Shown: positions 26,230-33,781, counted from the stretch's first letter. The stretch is DNA of 33,781 nt from Lachnospiraceae bacterium (GCA_014804245.1 JAAVAE010000025.1:114041-147821), one strand, 5' to 3'. Notes: generated by a model from the sequence alone, not told the origin. Translations and numbers: made by a program.

Positions 26230-26595
26230 TTGTACGAGATACATTTCTATAGAGATAAGAACGGCAAAGAGCCGGTAAAAGAGTATATAGCAGGGCTGGC
26301 TGCTAAGAAAGATAAGGACAGCCGGATAAAGCTGAATAAAATAGTGGATTATGTAAAAGCCCTTAGTGAATATGGAACGCGAGCAGGAGAACCGTATATA
26401 AAGCATATTGATGGGGATATATGGGAACTCCGGCCATTGAGAGACAGAATTTTATTTGCTGCATGGAACGGCAGCGGTTTTGTACTATTACACATTTTTA
26501 TGAAGCAGACACAAAAAACTCCGCAGAAAGAAATAGAACGGGCAAAGCGGAATTTAATTGATTATCAAGGGAGGAAACATCATGAGGACAAATAA
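26230..26595 (+). CDS. RelE/HigB-like toxin (Gp49 family)
   Basis: The protein of 121 residues has the pattern of the phage-derived Gp49-like/HigB family of the RelE superfamily: [15 protein letters not shown] at the start, [18 protein letters not shown] in the core and a [14 protein letters not shown] segment near the end. Such toxins cleave mRNA on the ribosome. The start is a TTG nine bases after AGGAGG (26215-26220). The stop overlaps the downstream antitoxin gene by 14 bases. Toxin-first order is usual for HigBA. Confidence 0.88.
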   Translation: MYEIHFYRDKNGKEPVKEYIAGLAAKKDKDSRIKLNKIVDYVKALSEYGTRAGEPYIKHIDGDIWELRPLRDRILFAAWNGSGFVLLHIFMKQTQKTPQKEIERAKRNLIDYQGRKHHEDK

Positions 26596-26944
26596 AGAAT
26601 ATTTACAAGCTGTTGCACAGGCGAAAGAGAATCTGACTGATTTGAATGAGCGAGGGGCAGATGCTATTGGTGGGAATGTTCTGGAATTTATGGAAAGTAT
26701 TCTTACTCCGGATGAAATAGCGGAGAGTGCTCTACGTGTGTCTATTATTGGGGAGCTGATAAAGGCAAGGCAGGAAAAGGGAATCAGTCAGAAAAAATTG
26801 GAAGAATTAAGTGGGGTAAAACAGCCTGTCATTGCAAGAATGGAAAAAGGAAGTACAAGTCCGCAGTTGGATACAATTTTGAAGGTATTGGCTCCTTTAG
26901 GAAAGACGCTGGCGGTTGTTCCTTTGGAAACAGGAAGTAGATAG
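26582..26944 (+). CDS. HigA-like antitoxin (XRE helix-turn-helix)
   Basis: The 120-residue antitoxin has a helical N-terminal half and a C-terminal XRE helix-turn-helix ([20 protein letters not shown], then [20 protein letters not shown]). The ATG at 26582 follows GGGAGG within the toxin gene. An earlier start at 26558 lacks such a site. It should neutralise the RelE-like toxin and repress the operon by binding the palindrome at 26151. Confidence 0.88.
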   Translation: MRTNKEYLQAVAQAKENLTDLNERGADAIGGNVLEFMESILTPDEIAESALRVSIIGELIKARQEKGISQKKLEELSGVKQPVIARMEKGSTSPQLDTILKVLAPLGKTLAVVPLETGSR

Positions 26945-27001
26945 AAATTTTGATGATTTAAAAAGTTAAAAGCAATTGGATTTATTTGGTTAACAAATGT
27001 A

Positions 27002-27431
27002 ATGGAAGATTTCATTGAAGAAATCAGATTTGGCAGAAAGATAGTCTTTAGGAATAAGAAAAATCCATATCATACTGATTTGATGAGGGCTATCATTGTC
27101 AATATAAGAAATGCTTTGGGGGAGTCTGCAAAGAAATCTCAAAAATCTCAAAATGTATTGATAGTTATGTTGGAAGAGTTGATTTTTAAGAAAGATATAG
27201 CAGAAAAAAAAGCGTATATTGGTGGATGAATATGGCATGATAATGACTGCTGAATTGGAAAAGAGAATCTAGATTATGTGTAATTGGTCAGAAAGTATTA
27301 GAGAACGGGAAAGAATTGATATTATTGAAAAAATGATTAAGGCTAATGCGACCAAAGAGCGAATTATTTCTTATGGGTTTACGGAGGATGAATATACAGA
27401 AGCAGGAAGCTCTGTGTATGTAACTTCATAA
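27002..27431 (+). pseudogene. Frameshifted Rpn/PD-(D/E)XK transposase-like remnant
   Basis: The first frame, 75 codons from 27002, ends VMLEELIFKKDIAEKK and then an out-of-frame AYIGG. Adding one A to the run of eight at 27204-27211 lets it continue as KRILVDEYGMIMTAELEKRI. A TAG then intervenes before MCNWSESIRERERIDIIEKM (ATG at 27276) through the TAA at 27429. This matches the C-terminal pattern of Rpn-type recombination-promoting nucleases, in which a helical LLEELF...EYGI.MT.E segment is followed by MCN. The N-terminal nuclease domain is missing. Confidence 0.6.
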
Positions 27432-27499
27432 GAGTAAACGACACTTTTGTTAGTTTATGTTTTTGAGTTTATTGGGCATAATTAAATTAATGGAAAGAC

Positions 27500-27580
27500 G
27501 AGTTCGAGTATGCAATTGGAACGCTGGATCCTGGGTTAATACGGGGCCAGCGTTTTGCGTTATCTGTAGCAATATTTCGG
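27500..27580 (+). repeat. Hairpin repeat, copy 1 of 3
   Basis: The copy starts GAGTTCGAGTA and carries the arms AACGCTGG (27520-27527) and CCAGCGTT (27547-27554), then TTGCGTT and an AATATTT end. It lies 68 bases after the Rpn-like remnant. Other copies are at 30377 and 33191. Confidence 0.7.
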
Positions 27581-27589
27581 AATTGTAAT

Positions 27590-27933
27590 ATGCAAGACCA
27601 GTTTTATATCTTTACTGATTTTCATTGAGATGAAGATGGAAAAATTAATATCGCTGTTTAGGACAGTGGAGCAAATTCAGTAGGAACAGGAGAGCCATTA
27701 TATGAAGGATACCGCTTTTGTAGATTGGGGGCTGCTGGATATAGAAAATGTTCTGTGTTGGAAAAGTTTACTAGGGATGTATACGATGGCTGTGCTAATG
27801 AAATGGTAGACCGGAACGAGTGTCAGAGAAATTTGTGTATCTGGAAATGAATTTGACGGGGCATCAATTGGAGAATATGCCATGGTATAAGGTTGCTTTT
27901 GAAAGGAATGTAGAATCATATCCTGAAAGTTGA
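27590..27933 (+). pseudogene. Decayed coding sequence of unknown family
   Basis: A frame from the ATG at 27590 reads MQDQFYIFTDFH, a TGA, DEDGKINIAV, a TAG, then a long stretch with SVGTGEPLYEGYRF, and ends at 27850. A second frame from about 27802 reads RVSEKFVYLEMNLTGHQLEN and MPWYKVAFERN and ends at 27933. The mix of protein-like segments, stops and frame change suggests an inactivated gene. I do not recognise the family. QFYIFTDFH also appears in altered form near 25988. Confidence 0.4.
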
Positions 27934-27951
27934 GCGAGAAAGATTATATAG

Positions 27952-28113
27952 TCGTATCGGAAGTTGGAGAAAGAAGGTAAGCCCTTTTATTGGACAGATA
28001 TTAGGAGAATTTCAGGGATGAAAAAGAAGAATTTTCAGGCTATTGCTCCATATTTAATGAAGCATACGGATGCTGATATGGTTAGTCAAATCATAGAGTT
28101 GATTAGATTTTGA
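27952..28113 (+). pseudogene. C-terminal fragment of an unknown protein
   Basis: An open frame of 53 codons without a proper start reads KLEKEGKPFYWTDIRRISGM and KKKNFQAIAPYLMKHTD, then a helical end IIELIRF and TGA. It looks like the tail of a larger protein. An ATG at 28018 would give 31 residues only. No family is recognised. Confidence 0.35.
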
Positions 28114-28136
28114 CAAATGTATCTTTGTTGAATAAG

Positions 28137-28165
28137 TTGAGTAAATGGATGGAATATGATAGAAT
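28137..28165 (+). promoter_or_regulatory. Sigma-A promoter of the OLD-family gene
   Basis: TTGAGT (28137-28142) and TAGAAT (28160-28165) are 17 bases apart and lie about 50 bases before the gene. Confidence 0.55.
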
Positions 28166-28215
28166 AAAACATAATATCGTTTAAGATATGTTTGAAAAAT
28201 TTTTTTTGGGGAATA

Positions 28216-30330
28216 ATGACTATGATGACATTAAAAAGATTTAGGGTGACAAATTTTCGTTCAGTAATGGATAGTGGTTGGATAGATTGTGATGATATTA
28301 CAACGTTAGTAGGAATTAATGAAGCAGGGAAATCTAACGTAATTCTTGCTCTTTGGAAACTTAAACCTGTAAGAGATGGAGAAATTGATCCTCTTCATGA
28401 TATGCCTACAAAGGAGTACTCAACATGGCGTTCTACTCCAGAAAAAATAGTATTTATCGCGGCTGAATTTGAGTTGGATAATACCTTAGTTGATAAAATT
28501 ATTGATTTATGCTATTGCGATAGAGAGGCTGCGTCTACTGTAAATATTCAGAGAAGATACGATGGAATATATCTTATATCATTTCCTAATTATAAGAAAT
28601 TCCAGAATATAGATTCTGCAATCATAAAAGATATTATTATTAAAGCGAATACACAGTTAGAAGGGCTTAAAGAGAAGACAAAGGCCGAAACAGGTATCAA
28701 GGATAAAGTTTCTGATTCATATAAAAAAATCCTTGATTACATAAATAAGAAAGAAAGTCTTAATGTTACAGATTTGGATGCCATTGAAAAAATTTATCCT
28801 GTTAATCTTGTTCGTTCTGCAACATCAGAGATTTTTCCCAATATAAACAGTACAATGGCGGCAATAAGTGATGCTTTTGCAGTTTTAAATCCAGTAAACC
28901 CATCATCAAATGAGGAGGTACGTAGATTAATAATTAAAGAAATGCCATCTTTTGTTTATTATTCTAATTATGGTAATCTTGATGCACAAATTTATTTGCC
29001 ACACGCCGTAAAATGGTTGAATGGTGAGAAGGTAGATGGGATTAGTAATGAGTCTAAAGTTCGTACTCTGCGTGTATTATTTGATTTTGTCAAGCTTAAT
29101 CCGAAAGAAGTGTTAGAACTTGGAAAAGATCCTATAAGAATTGTTGAAGACCGTTATGGCACTAAGGTTGAAAAAAAACCTACAGATGATGAGATTGCAA
29201 AAGCGACAGAGCAAAAGGCAGCAAGGGCAATCCTACTTAATTCAGCATCTTCTGATTTAACTCGCAAGTTTAAAGAGTGGTGGAAGCAAGGCGATTATAT
29301 TTTCCGTTTTCAGGCAGATGGAGAATTTTTCAAGATATGGGTCTCTGATGATAAACGACCTGAGGAAATAGAGTTGGAACGTAGAAGTACTGGTCTGCAA
29401 TGGTTTTTAAGCTTTTTTTTGGTATTTCTTGTGGAGAGCCAAGAAGCACATAAAGGAGCTATACTTTTGCTTGACGAAGCGGGGCTTTCTCTTCATCCAC
29501 TTGCCCAAAAGGATTTGATTGCTTTCTTTGATAATCTTGCGGCTACTAATCAGATCATTTATACTACACATTCTCCGTTTTTGGTCGACACGTCGAATAT
29601 TGACCGTGCAAAAGTGGTCTATTCCGATCAAGATGGATTAACGGTGGTATCGAGCAATTTACGGGCTTCAGACGATAAGCTTAACGAGAAGTCTATTTAT
29701 GCTGTCCACGCAGCACTTGGATTGAGTGTTTCGGATATTTTATTACAAGGTTGCCAACCGATAATTGTTGAAGGCCCATCGGATCAGAATTATCTGAATG
29801 CAATTAAATTGTATTTGATTCGTAATCAGAAATTTATGCCTAAAATGGAGATTGTTTTTATACCATCAGGAGGTGTGCGAGGTGTTCCTGGCGTTGTGAG
29901 TATTGTAAGTGGAAAAAATGGGGAATTGCCGCTAGTTATTTTGGACTCAGATCAAAGTGGAAGGGATGCAAAGAAAAAATTATTGTCTGGTCTATATCAT
30001 GCATCACCTGAAAGAATAATTGAGATTGCAGAATTTTCTGACATAGAAAATTGTGAATTTGAGGATATGATACCGATTGATCTTATGAAGCGACCGCTTG
30101 ACCGCTTATTCAGAGATGTTGAGGATGAGGATTTTTTTGATGTTTTATTGGAAAATGAAGCTATTATTCCTCAAATAGAGATGTTTGCAAAAAGAAATAA
30201 AATTGAGCTTAGAAAGGGTTGGAAAGTTGAACTGTCACGAACTGTCAAACAACAATTTTTGAAAGTTAGTAACTTGCCAAAAGATTATATTGAAATATGG
30301 GAGAAATTATTTGAAAAGTTTAATTTTTGA
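28216..30330 (+). CDS. OLD-family ATPase with TOPRIM nuclease domain
   Basis: The protein of about 704 residues has an SMC/ABC-type ATPase: Walker A GINEAGKS (33-40), a signature-like ELERRSTGLQWFLSF segment, Walker B LLLDEAGLSLHP (D420/E421) and the histidine switch TTHSPF (H452). A C-terminal TOPRIM domain follows, with E519 in IVEGPSDQNYL and the D577-x-D579 pair in LVILDSDQSG. OLD nucleases include P2 Old and GajA and act in phage exclusion. This one lacks a UvrD-like partner, so it is not a Gabija pair. Start choice is between ATGs at 28216, 28222 and 28225. GGGGA (28208-28212) spaces best for 28222. Confidence 0.88.
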   Translation: MTMMTLKRFRVTNFRSVMDSGWIDCDDITTLVGINEAGKSNVILALWKLKPVRDGEIDPLHDMPTKEYSTWRSTPEKIVFIAAEFELDNTLVDKIIDLCYCDREAASTVNIQRRYDGIYLISFPNYKKFQNIDSAIIKDIIIKANTQLEGLKEKTKAETGIKDKVSDSYKKILDYINKKESLNVTDLDAIEKIYPVNLVRSATSEIFPNINSTMAAISDAFAVLNPVNPSSNEEVRRLIIKEMPSFVYYSNYGNLDAQIYLPHAVKWLNGEKVDGISNESKVRTLRVLFDFVKLNPKEVLELGKDPIRIVEDRYGTKVEKKPTDDEIAKATEQKAARAILLNSASSDLTRKFKEWWKQGDYIFRFQADGEFFKIWVSDDKRPEEIELERRSTGLQWFLSFFLVFLVESQEAHKGAILLLDEAGLSLHPLAQKDLIAFFDNLAATNQIIYTTHSPFLVDTSNIDRAKVVYSDQDGLTVVSSNLRASDDKLNEKSIYAVHAALGLSVSDILLQGCQPIIVEGPSDQNYLNAIKLYLIRNQKFMPKMEIVFIPSGGVRGVPGVVSIVSGKNGELPLVILDSDQSGRDAKKKLLSGLYHASPERIIEIAEFSDIENCEFEDMIPIDLMKRPLDRLFRDVEDEDFFDVLLENEAIIPQIEMFAKRNKIELRKGWKVELSRTVKQQFLKVSNLPKDYIEIWEKLFEKFNF

Positions 30331-30376
30331 ATTTAAAACTAAATAAATATAGTTTAGTAGCAGCAGAAAATACACA

Positions 30377-30460
30377 GAGTTCGAGTAGATGATTAGAACG
30401 CTGGAAGCCCGTGTTTATGTGGGATTCTGGCGTTTGCGTTTGTCGGTGGTAATAAGTTGA
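30377..30460 (+). repeat. Hairpin repeat, copy 2 of 3
   Basis: The copy starts GAGTTCGAGTA. AACGCTGGAA-g-CCC pairs with GGG-a-TTCTGGCGTT (arms 30397-30410 and 30421-30434). Relative to copy 1, two stem pairs change to G-T pairs and keep the stem. It begins 47 bases after the OLD-family gene. Confidence 0.7.
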
Positions 30461-30484
30461 TAATATAATTTGAGATGTATAGTC

Positions 30485-30805
30485 ATGGATGACTGGAAGA
30501 AAGAGAGAAAGAAAACTATTGCATGTGAGATTTTAGCGATATGTGCAATAATTGTGTTTATAGTGATTGGTCTATATTGTGAATTAAATTCAGATGCTAT
30601 ATTAGAGATAGTAAGTAGAAAAATAGACAATAATTTTATTCTTGTTATTTTGCAGATACAGGCAACGGTGGATACATTAACAATAGCAATTGTCGCATTG
30701 ATTAGTGGCGCTATAGCTGATTCTAATATGGGAATTGTTTTTAGTGATTATTACTTGAATATAAGACCCTTAATCTTCAAACAGAAAAGAGTTATAGTAG
30801 AGTGA
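30485..30805 (+). CDS. Small two-helix membrane protein, probably truncated
   Basis: This is a frame of 106 residues starting MDDWKKERKK. It has one strong membrane helix (residues about 12-34, ILAICAIIVFIVIGLYCEL) and a second near 60-80 (TVDTLTIAIVALISGAIADS). It ends abruptly after DYYLNIRPLIFKQKRVIVE. Such a run into a basic loop usually leads to further helices, so the gene may have lost its end. The ribosome binding site is poor. It follows the OLD-family gene after repeat copy 2. A functional link is not established. Confidence 0.5.
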   Translation: MDDWKKERKKTIACEILAICAIIVFIVIGLYCELNSDAILEIVSRKIDNNFILVILQIQATVDTLTIAIVALISGAIADSNMGIVFSDYYLNIRPLIFKQKRVIVE

Positions 30806-30904
30806 TTATCTTTATTACAGGTTTAATCGTGTATCGACAAGGAGCCGTGTAAAACGTACAATCAGTGATATAATAACCGTTGAAACATGAAAGTAGGTAT
30901 GAAA

Positions 30905-31519
30905 ATGTGTGGACGTTATTATGTGGATGATGAAACTGCAAGAGAAATAGAAAAGCTAATAAGGCAAGTGAATGAAAAGATGCGCAAAGCTGAAAGCATT
31001 CATCTGCAGGCGGGAGATATCCACCCGTCAGAGGTTGCTCCAGTGATTGCAGCCAATCATAATAATTTATGCTGCAGATGGCAGAGGTGGGGATTTCCCG
31101 GCTTTAATGGCAAGCAGCTCATCTTTAATGCCAGAAGCGAATCAGACCTAGAAAAAAAGATGTTCAAGGAAAGTGTGGAGCATCGGAGAGTAGTTGTTCC
31201 CGCTACATGGTTCTACGAATGGAACAAGAATAAAGAGAAAAATATCTTTTATAGGGAGAAACAGCCTGTATTATACATGGCAGGACTCTATAACCATTAT
31301 CAGAACGAGGACAGGTTCGTGATCCTGACTACGGCAGCTAATGAATCCATGAAGCCTGTCCATGACAGAATGCCATTGTTGCTGGAACGGGATGAAATAG
31401 AGAAGTGGCTGTTTGAGGATAGTCTGACAGAGAGCTTACTGCATAAAAAACCTGCATTATTAGAGCGGAGAGTAGACTTTGAGCAAATGAGTTTATTTTC
31501 TGTGAAAAATTCCAAATAG
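30905..31519 (+). CDS. yedK: SRAP (HMCES/YedK) abasic-site protein
   Basis: SRAP proteins form a covalent thiazolidine link with abasic sites in single-stranded DNA, using a cysteine that becomes the N-terminus when Met1 is removed. MCGRYY at 30905 supplies that Cys2. The other active-site residues are visible: N in FNARSES, E in ATWFYEWN and H in MKPVHDRMP. An upstream ATG at 30887 is in frame but would bury the cysteine, so 30905 is chosen. It has 204 residues, normal for the family. An extended -10 (TGATATAAT, 30866-30874) precedes it. It sits next to dinB. Confidence 0.92.
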   Translation: MCGRYYVDDETAREIEKLIRQVNEKMRKAESIHLQAGDIHPSEVAPVIAANHNNLCCRWQRWGFPGFNGKQLIFNARSESDLEKKMFKESVEHRRVVVPATWFYEWNKNKEKNIFYREKQPVLYMAGLYNHYQNEDRFVILTTAANESMKPVHDRMPLLLERDEIEKWLFEDSLTESLLHKKPALLERRVDFEQMSLFSVKNSK

Positions 31520-31722
31520 TAAAGATCATAAACACTGAAAATATCTTAAAGATTACTATTTGTCCGGCTATAATGAAGTATCTTTTTGACATCCGGCAGT
31601 ATAAGTATCCTGATTTTCGTTTTTCGTGCGCTGTGATACTGTAAGTATAGCGTATATTTTCTATTGCTGCATCATACATTTATTTTCCCTTTTTTGAAAT
31701 ATCATATGTCATAAATTCCCTC

Positions 31723-31751
31723 TTGCAAACCAAACATATGTTTGCTATAAT
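31723..31751 (+). promoter_or_regulatory. dinB promoter with LexA-type SOS box
   Basis: TTGCAA (31723-31728) and TATAAT (31746-31751) are 17 bases apart. The spacer contains the palindrome CAAACATATGTTTG (31731-31744), close to the Gram-positive LexA box CGAACATATGTTCG. LexA bound here would block the promoter directly. Confidence 0.8.
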
Positions 31752-31780
31752 GAAATTCCAACTAAAGGAAGTGAGTGTGT

Positions 31781-33121
31781 GTGAAAAATATCATATTTCA
31801 TATAGACGTTAATTCAGCCTTCCTATCGTGGGAGGCTGTTTATCGTATCGCCCATAAAGGCGGCAAGCAGGATTTGAGGGAAATTCCATCTGCTGTAGGC
31901 GGAGATATGGCTATGCGTCACGGGATAATCCTGGCAAAGTCCATCCCCGCGAAAAAATACGGCATCCAGACAGGAGAAACCATATTAGAGGCACAAAGAA
32001 AATGTCCGAATCTGGTTCTGGTGCCACCCAATTATAGCCTGTATGAGAAATGCTCTGCTGCATTTATGGATATCCTGCGGGAATATTCCGACATCGTGGA
32101 GCAGTACAGCATAGATGAGGCATTTGTAGATATGACTGCAAGCTGCCGGTTGTTTGGAGAACCGGTTGAGGTGGCAGAGCAGATCAAAGACCGTATCAAA
32201 GAAGAACTGGGATTTACAGTCAATATAGGCGTGTCAAGCAATAAGCTACTTGCAAAGATGGCAAGCGACTTTAAAAAGCCTGATATGGCACACACTTTAT
32301 ACCCGGAAGAGATACAGAGGAAGATGTGGTCGCTTCCGGTATCCGAATTGTTTTTCGTGGGAAGGGCTACGGCCAAAAAGCTATTCGATGTTGGAATCAA
32401 GACCATAGGAGAACTGGCAGTAGCCGATCCAGTGTGGCTGAAAAGTATCCTAAAGAAGCAGGGAGAGGTCATATGGGGCTTTGCTAACGGGATAGACTTT
32501 TCTCCTGTATTAGGTCAGCCTTCGGTTAATAAAGGGTATGGCAACTCCACAACAACGCCTTATGACGTGACGGATGTAGAAACAGCAGGCAAGGTGCTCC
32601 TGGCACTGGCGGAGACGGTGGGAAACCGCTTGAGGGAAGATAATGTACAGATAGAAGTGGTGTCCGTGGGTATTAAATACAAAGACTTATCCTATGTTTC
32701 CCATCAGAAAGTATTACAGACAGCCACCAATCTTACATGGGAGATTTATCAGGCAGCCTGTGAACTGTTTCTGGAATTATGGAATCACGGACCGATCAGA
32801 CACTTAGGGATACACACGAGCAGAGTGATCCATGGTGATTTTTACAGGCAGCCCACACTATTTGATGAAATTGATTATGGCAAGTTGGAGAAACTAGATA
32901 AAACAGTGGATTTCTTAAGGAAACGGTTCGGCATGGACTCGGTGATGCGGGCAGCATTTTTGAAACAGCCAATAGACCATATGAGCGGCGGTATATCCAG
33001 AGAGAAACGGACGGTAGATTATGACAGGATAACGATAGAAGGAGAGAGGATGAGGACGGTGGAATACGTAAAGTCCGCCAGATTCACGTACTCTCACAGG
33101 AGGAAAAGAAGTCAGGCGTAA
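31781..33121 (+). CDS. dinB: Y-family DNA polymerase IV
   Basis: This is a translesion polymerase of 446 residues. Catalytic metal ligands are in FHIDVNSAFLSW (D9) and YSIDEAFVDMT. GVSSNKLLAKMASDFKKPD is the palm signature, and the little-finger domain follows with LGIHTSRV. AAGGAAG (31765-31771) spaces best for the GTG at 31781. A GTG at 31775 is in frame as an alternative. The SOS box in its promoter indicates induction by DNA damage. The adjacent SRAP gene suggests a small DNA-damage tolerance cluster. Confidence 0.92.
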   Translation: MKNIIFHIDVNSAFLSWEAVYRIAHKGGKQDLREIPSAVGGDMAMRHGIILAKSIPAKKYGIQTGETILEAQRKCPNLVLVPPNYSLYEKCSAAFMDILREYSDIVEQYSIDEAFVDMTASCRLFGEPVEVAEQIKDRIKEELGFTVNIGVSSNKLLAKMASDFKKPDMAHTLYPEEIQRKMWSLPVSELFFVGRATAKKLFDVGIKTIGELAVADPVWLKSILKKQGEVIWGFANGIDFSPVLGQPSVNKGYGNSTTTPYDVTDVETAGKVLLALAETVGNRLREDNVQIEVVSVGIKYKDLSYVSHQKVLQTATNLTWEIYQAACELFLELWNHGPIRHLGIHTSRVIHGDFYRQPTLFDEIDYGKLEKLDKTVDFLRKRFGMDSVMRAAFLKQPIDHMSGGISREKRTVDYDRITIEGERMRTVEYVKSARFTYSHRRKRSQA

Positions 33122-33190
33122 AAAGAGGTAATTTATATCCGGATATGCAGAAGGTATTGATGGATATGGAAAATGTAGTGTGACTTTATA

Positions 33191-33273
33191 GAGCTTGAAT
33201 AGACGATTGAAACTCTGGAATCCTGTGTTTATGCGTGGCCCGGCATTTAGTTTTGCCTGTGGAAATATTTTGG
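33191..33273 (+). repeat. Hairpin repeat, copy 3 of 3
   Basis: The copy starts GAGCTTGAATA, with arms AACTCTGG (33212-33219... shifted by one relative to the spacing of copy 2) and CCGGCATT, then TTTTGCC and GGAAATATTTT. The stem is less perfect than in copies 1 and 2. It begins about 70 bases after dinB. No gene is supported between dinB and 33383. Confidence 0.6.
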
Positions 33274-33383
33274 TAATAAAAATGGTTGTAAAATAATAGA
33301 AATGATTGCTTGTCAATCACGAATTCTTATGTTATTATCTGTCTGTTAGTGATATGAATTGATTATCGAAAGGAGGGCTTACC

Positions 33384-33464
33384 ATGCAGAACAATACAAC
33401 AATCCAAAACAGAATCAAGAAATTGACAAATAAAGGTACGGCGCTCCTTTCGTATTACAGATAG
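33384..33464 (+). CDS. 26-residue leader peptide before the rtcB-like gene
   Basis: An ATG with a near-perfect AAAGGAGGG ribosome binding site (33369-33377) opens 26 codons, MQNNTTIQNRIKKLTNKGTA then LLSYYR, and stops. It lies about 140 bases before the rtcB-like gene, with an intrinsic terminator between them. Such a short, well-initiated frame ahead of a terminator suggests translation-dependent attenuation or ribosome-stalling control. I do not recognise the peptide. Confidence 0.6.
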   Translation: MQNNTTIQNRIKKLTNKGTALLSYYR

Positions 33465-33545
33465 TTTTATTTTATTTATGACAATAGAAGACTATATAAA
33501 TATTTTCTGTTGTTTTATAAGCTGTATAGAAAGAGAATTTGCAGC

Positions 33546-33568
33546 CAGCACCTTTGGGTGCTTTTTTT
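33546..33568 (+). terminator. Leader terminator before the rtcB-like gene
   Basis: AGCACC (33547-33552) and GGTGCT (33557-33562) form a 6-bp stem followed by seven T residues. It stands 40 bases before the rtcB-like start and after the 26-codon leader ORF, so it could be a conditional attenuator. Confidence 0.75.
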
Positions 33569-33607
33569 GTGCCCATTTTTATAAAGAAAGGGAAAGAGTT
33601 ATCAATT

Positions 33608-33781
33608 ATGAAAACAGTAAAAGGTATTTATGCCGAAGCAAAAATCTTCACAGATGATGTGGAAGAGTACGCAGAGGCACAGGTAAAAATGATATGCGAT
33701 AACAAAATCGCAGAGGGCAGCACGATCTGCATGATGCCCGACATCCATCCGGGGAAGATTGCCCCGATCGGTCTTTCCATG
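33608..33781 (+). CDS. rtcB: RtcB-like RNA ligase, N-terminal part
   Basis: Only the first 58 codons lie in the window. They begin MKTVKGIYAEAKIFTDDVEE and reach CMMPDIHPGKIAPIGLSM. The MPDxHxGK...IG block is the conserved N-terminal signature of RtcB ligases, which join 2-prime,3-prime-cyclic phosphate or 3-prime phosphate ends to 5-prime hydroxyl RNA ends using GTP and manganese. GGGAAAGAG precedes the ATG. The leader ORF and terminator upstream imply conditional expression. The gene runs off the right edge. Confidence 0.85.
   Translation, partial: MKTVKGIYAEAKIFTDDVEEYAEAQVKMICDNKIAEGSTICMMPDIHPGKIAPIGLSM

Noticed and set aside
28216..30805. A Gabija (GajA-GajB) system
   Set aside because: The OLD-type protein would fit GajA, but no UvrD-like helicase follows it.
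31560..31700. Inverted CAGTAT/ATACTG motifs between SRAP and dinB
   Set aside because: The arms are six bases and about 40 bases apart in A/T-rich sequence, too weak to call a site.
33478..33660. A longer frame from the ATG at 33478 running through the terminator into the rtcB-like gene
   Set aside because: It has no ribosome binding site, spans the hairpin and T-run, and overlaps the clearly coding rtcB start in another frame.

Overview
The window looks like chromosomal DNA from a gut-type Clostridia bacterium, most likely a Lachnospiraceae relative (Blautia, Mediterraneibacter or Roseburia-like). This is inferred from strong AGGAGG ribosome binding sites, frequent TTG/GTG starts, A/T-rich coding sequence, the protein families present and Bacillus-type sigma-A promoters. 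No rRNA, tRNA or CRISPR array was seen.

Bases 1-9100 hold mostly chromosomal genes on the + strand: a GNAT acetyltransferase, a LacI regulator next to a MATE exporter, a minimal nucleotidyltransferase followed by a broken HEPN gene that runs into ispF, an AraC-type regulator translationally coupled to clpP, a LytTR/GHKL two-component pair, a charged coiled-coil protein and, convergent with it, a small exported membrane protein.

Bases 9100-11550 carry minus-strand accessory genes: a KilA-N protein, a CPBP intramembrane protease and a DUF218 membrane protein. Bases 11600-16100 are a complete beta-glucoside utilisation locus (EIIBCA permease, 6-phospho-beta-glucosidase, BglG antiterminator). 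Its leader has an RNA antiterminator (RAT) site overlapping an intrinsic terminator, so the regulatory circuit can be read directly.

Bases 16100-21000 contain a ClbS/DfsB-like protein, an AraC-GGDEF fusion divergent from a GNAT gene, a DMT exporter overlapping a MarR-GNAT fusion with a candidate operator, and an atypical ornithine carbamoyltransferase. An IS91-like element (tyrosine recombinase plus zinc-ribbon HUH transposase) occupies about 21.0-23.5 kb and may be bounded by a 15-bp inverted repeat. A CdaR-type sugar-diacid regulator follows.

Bases 24.8-33.8 kb look like an integration and decay hotspot. They hold a promoter-to-terminator structured RNA candidate in front of a PBECR4-like nuclease-fold gene, an integrase pseudogene, a HigBA-like toxin-antitoxin pair behind a palindromic operator, a frameshifted Rpn-like remnant, other remnants, an OLD-family ATPase/TOPRIM nuclease (candidate phage defence), a truncated membrane protein, an SRAP protein, a LexA-boxed dinB, and the start of an rtcB-like gene behind a 26-codon leader ORF and a terminator. 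Three copies of an approximately 80-bp hairpin repeat lie in this region, each 45-75 bases after the preceding gene or gene remnant. The least explained items are the RNA candidate, the three-copy repeat and the rtcB leader.
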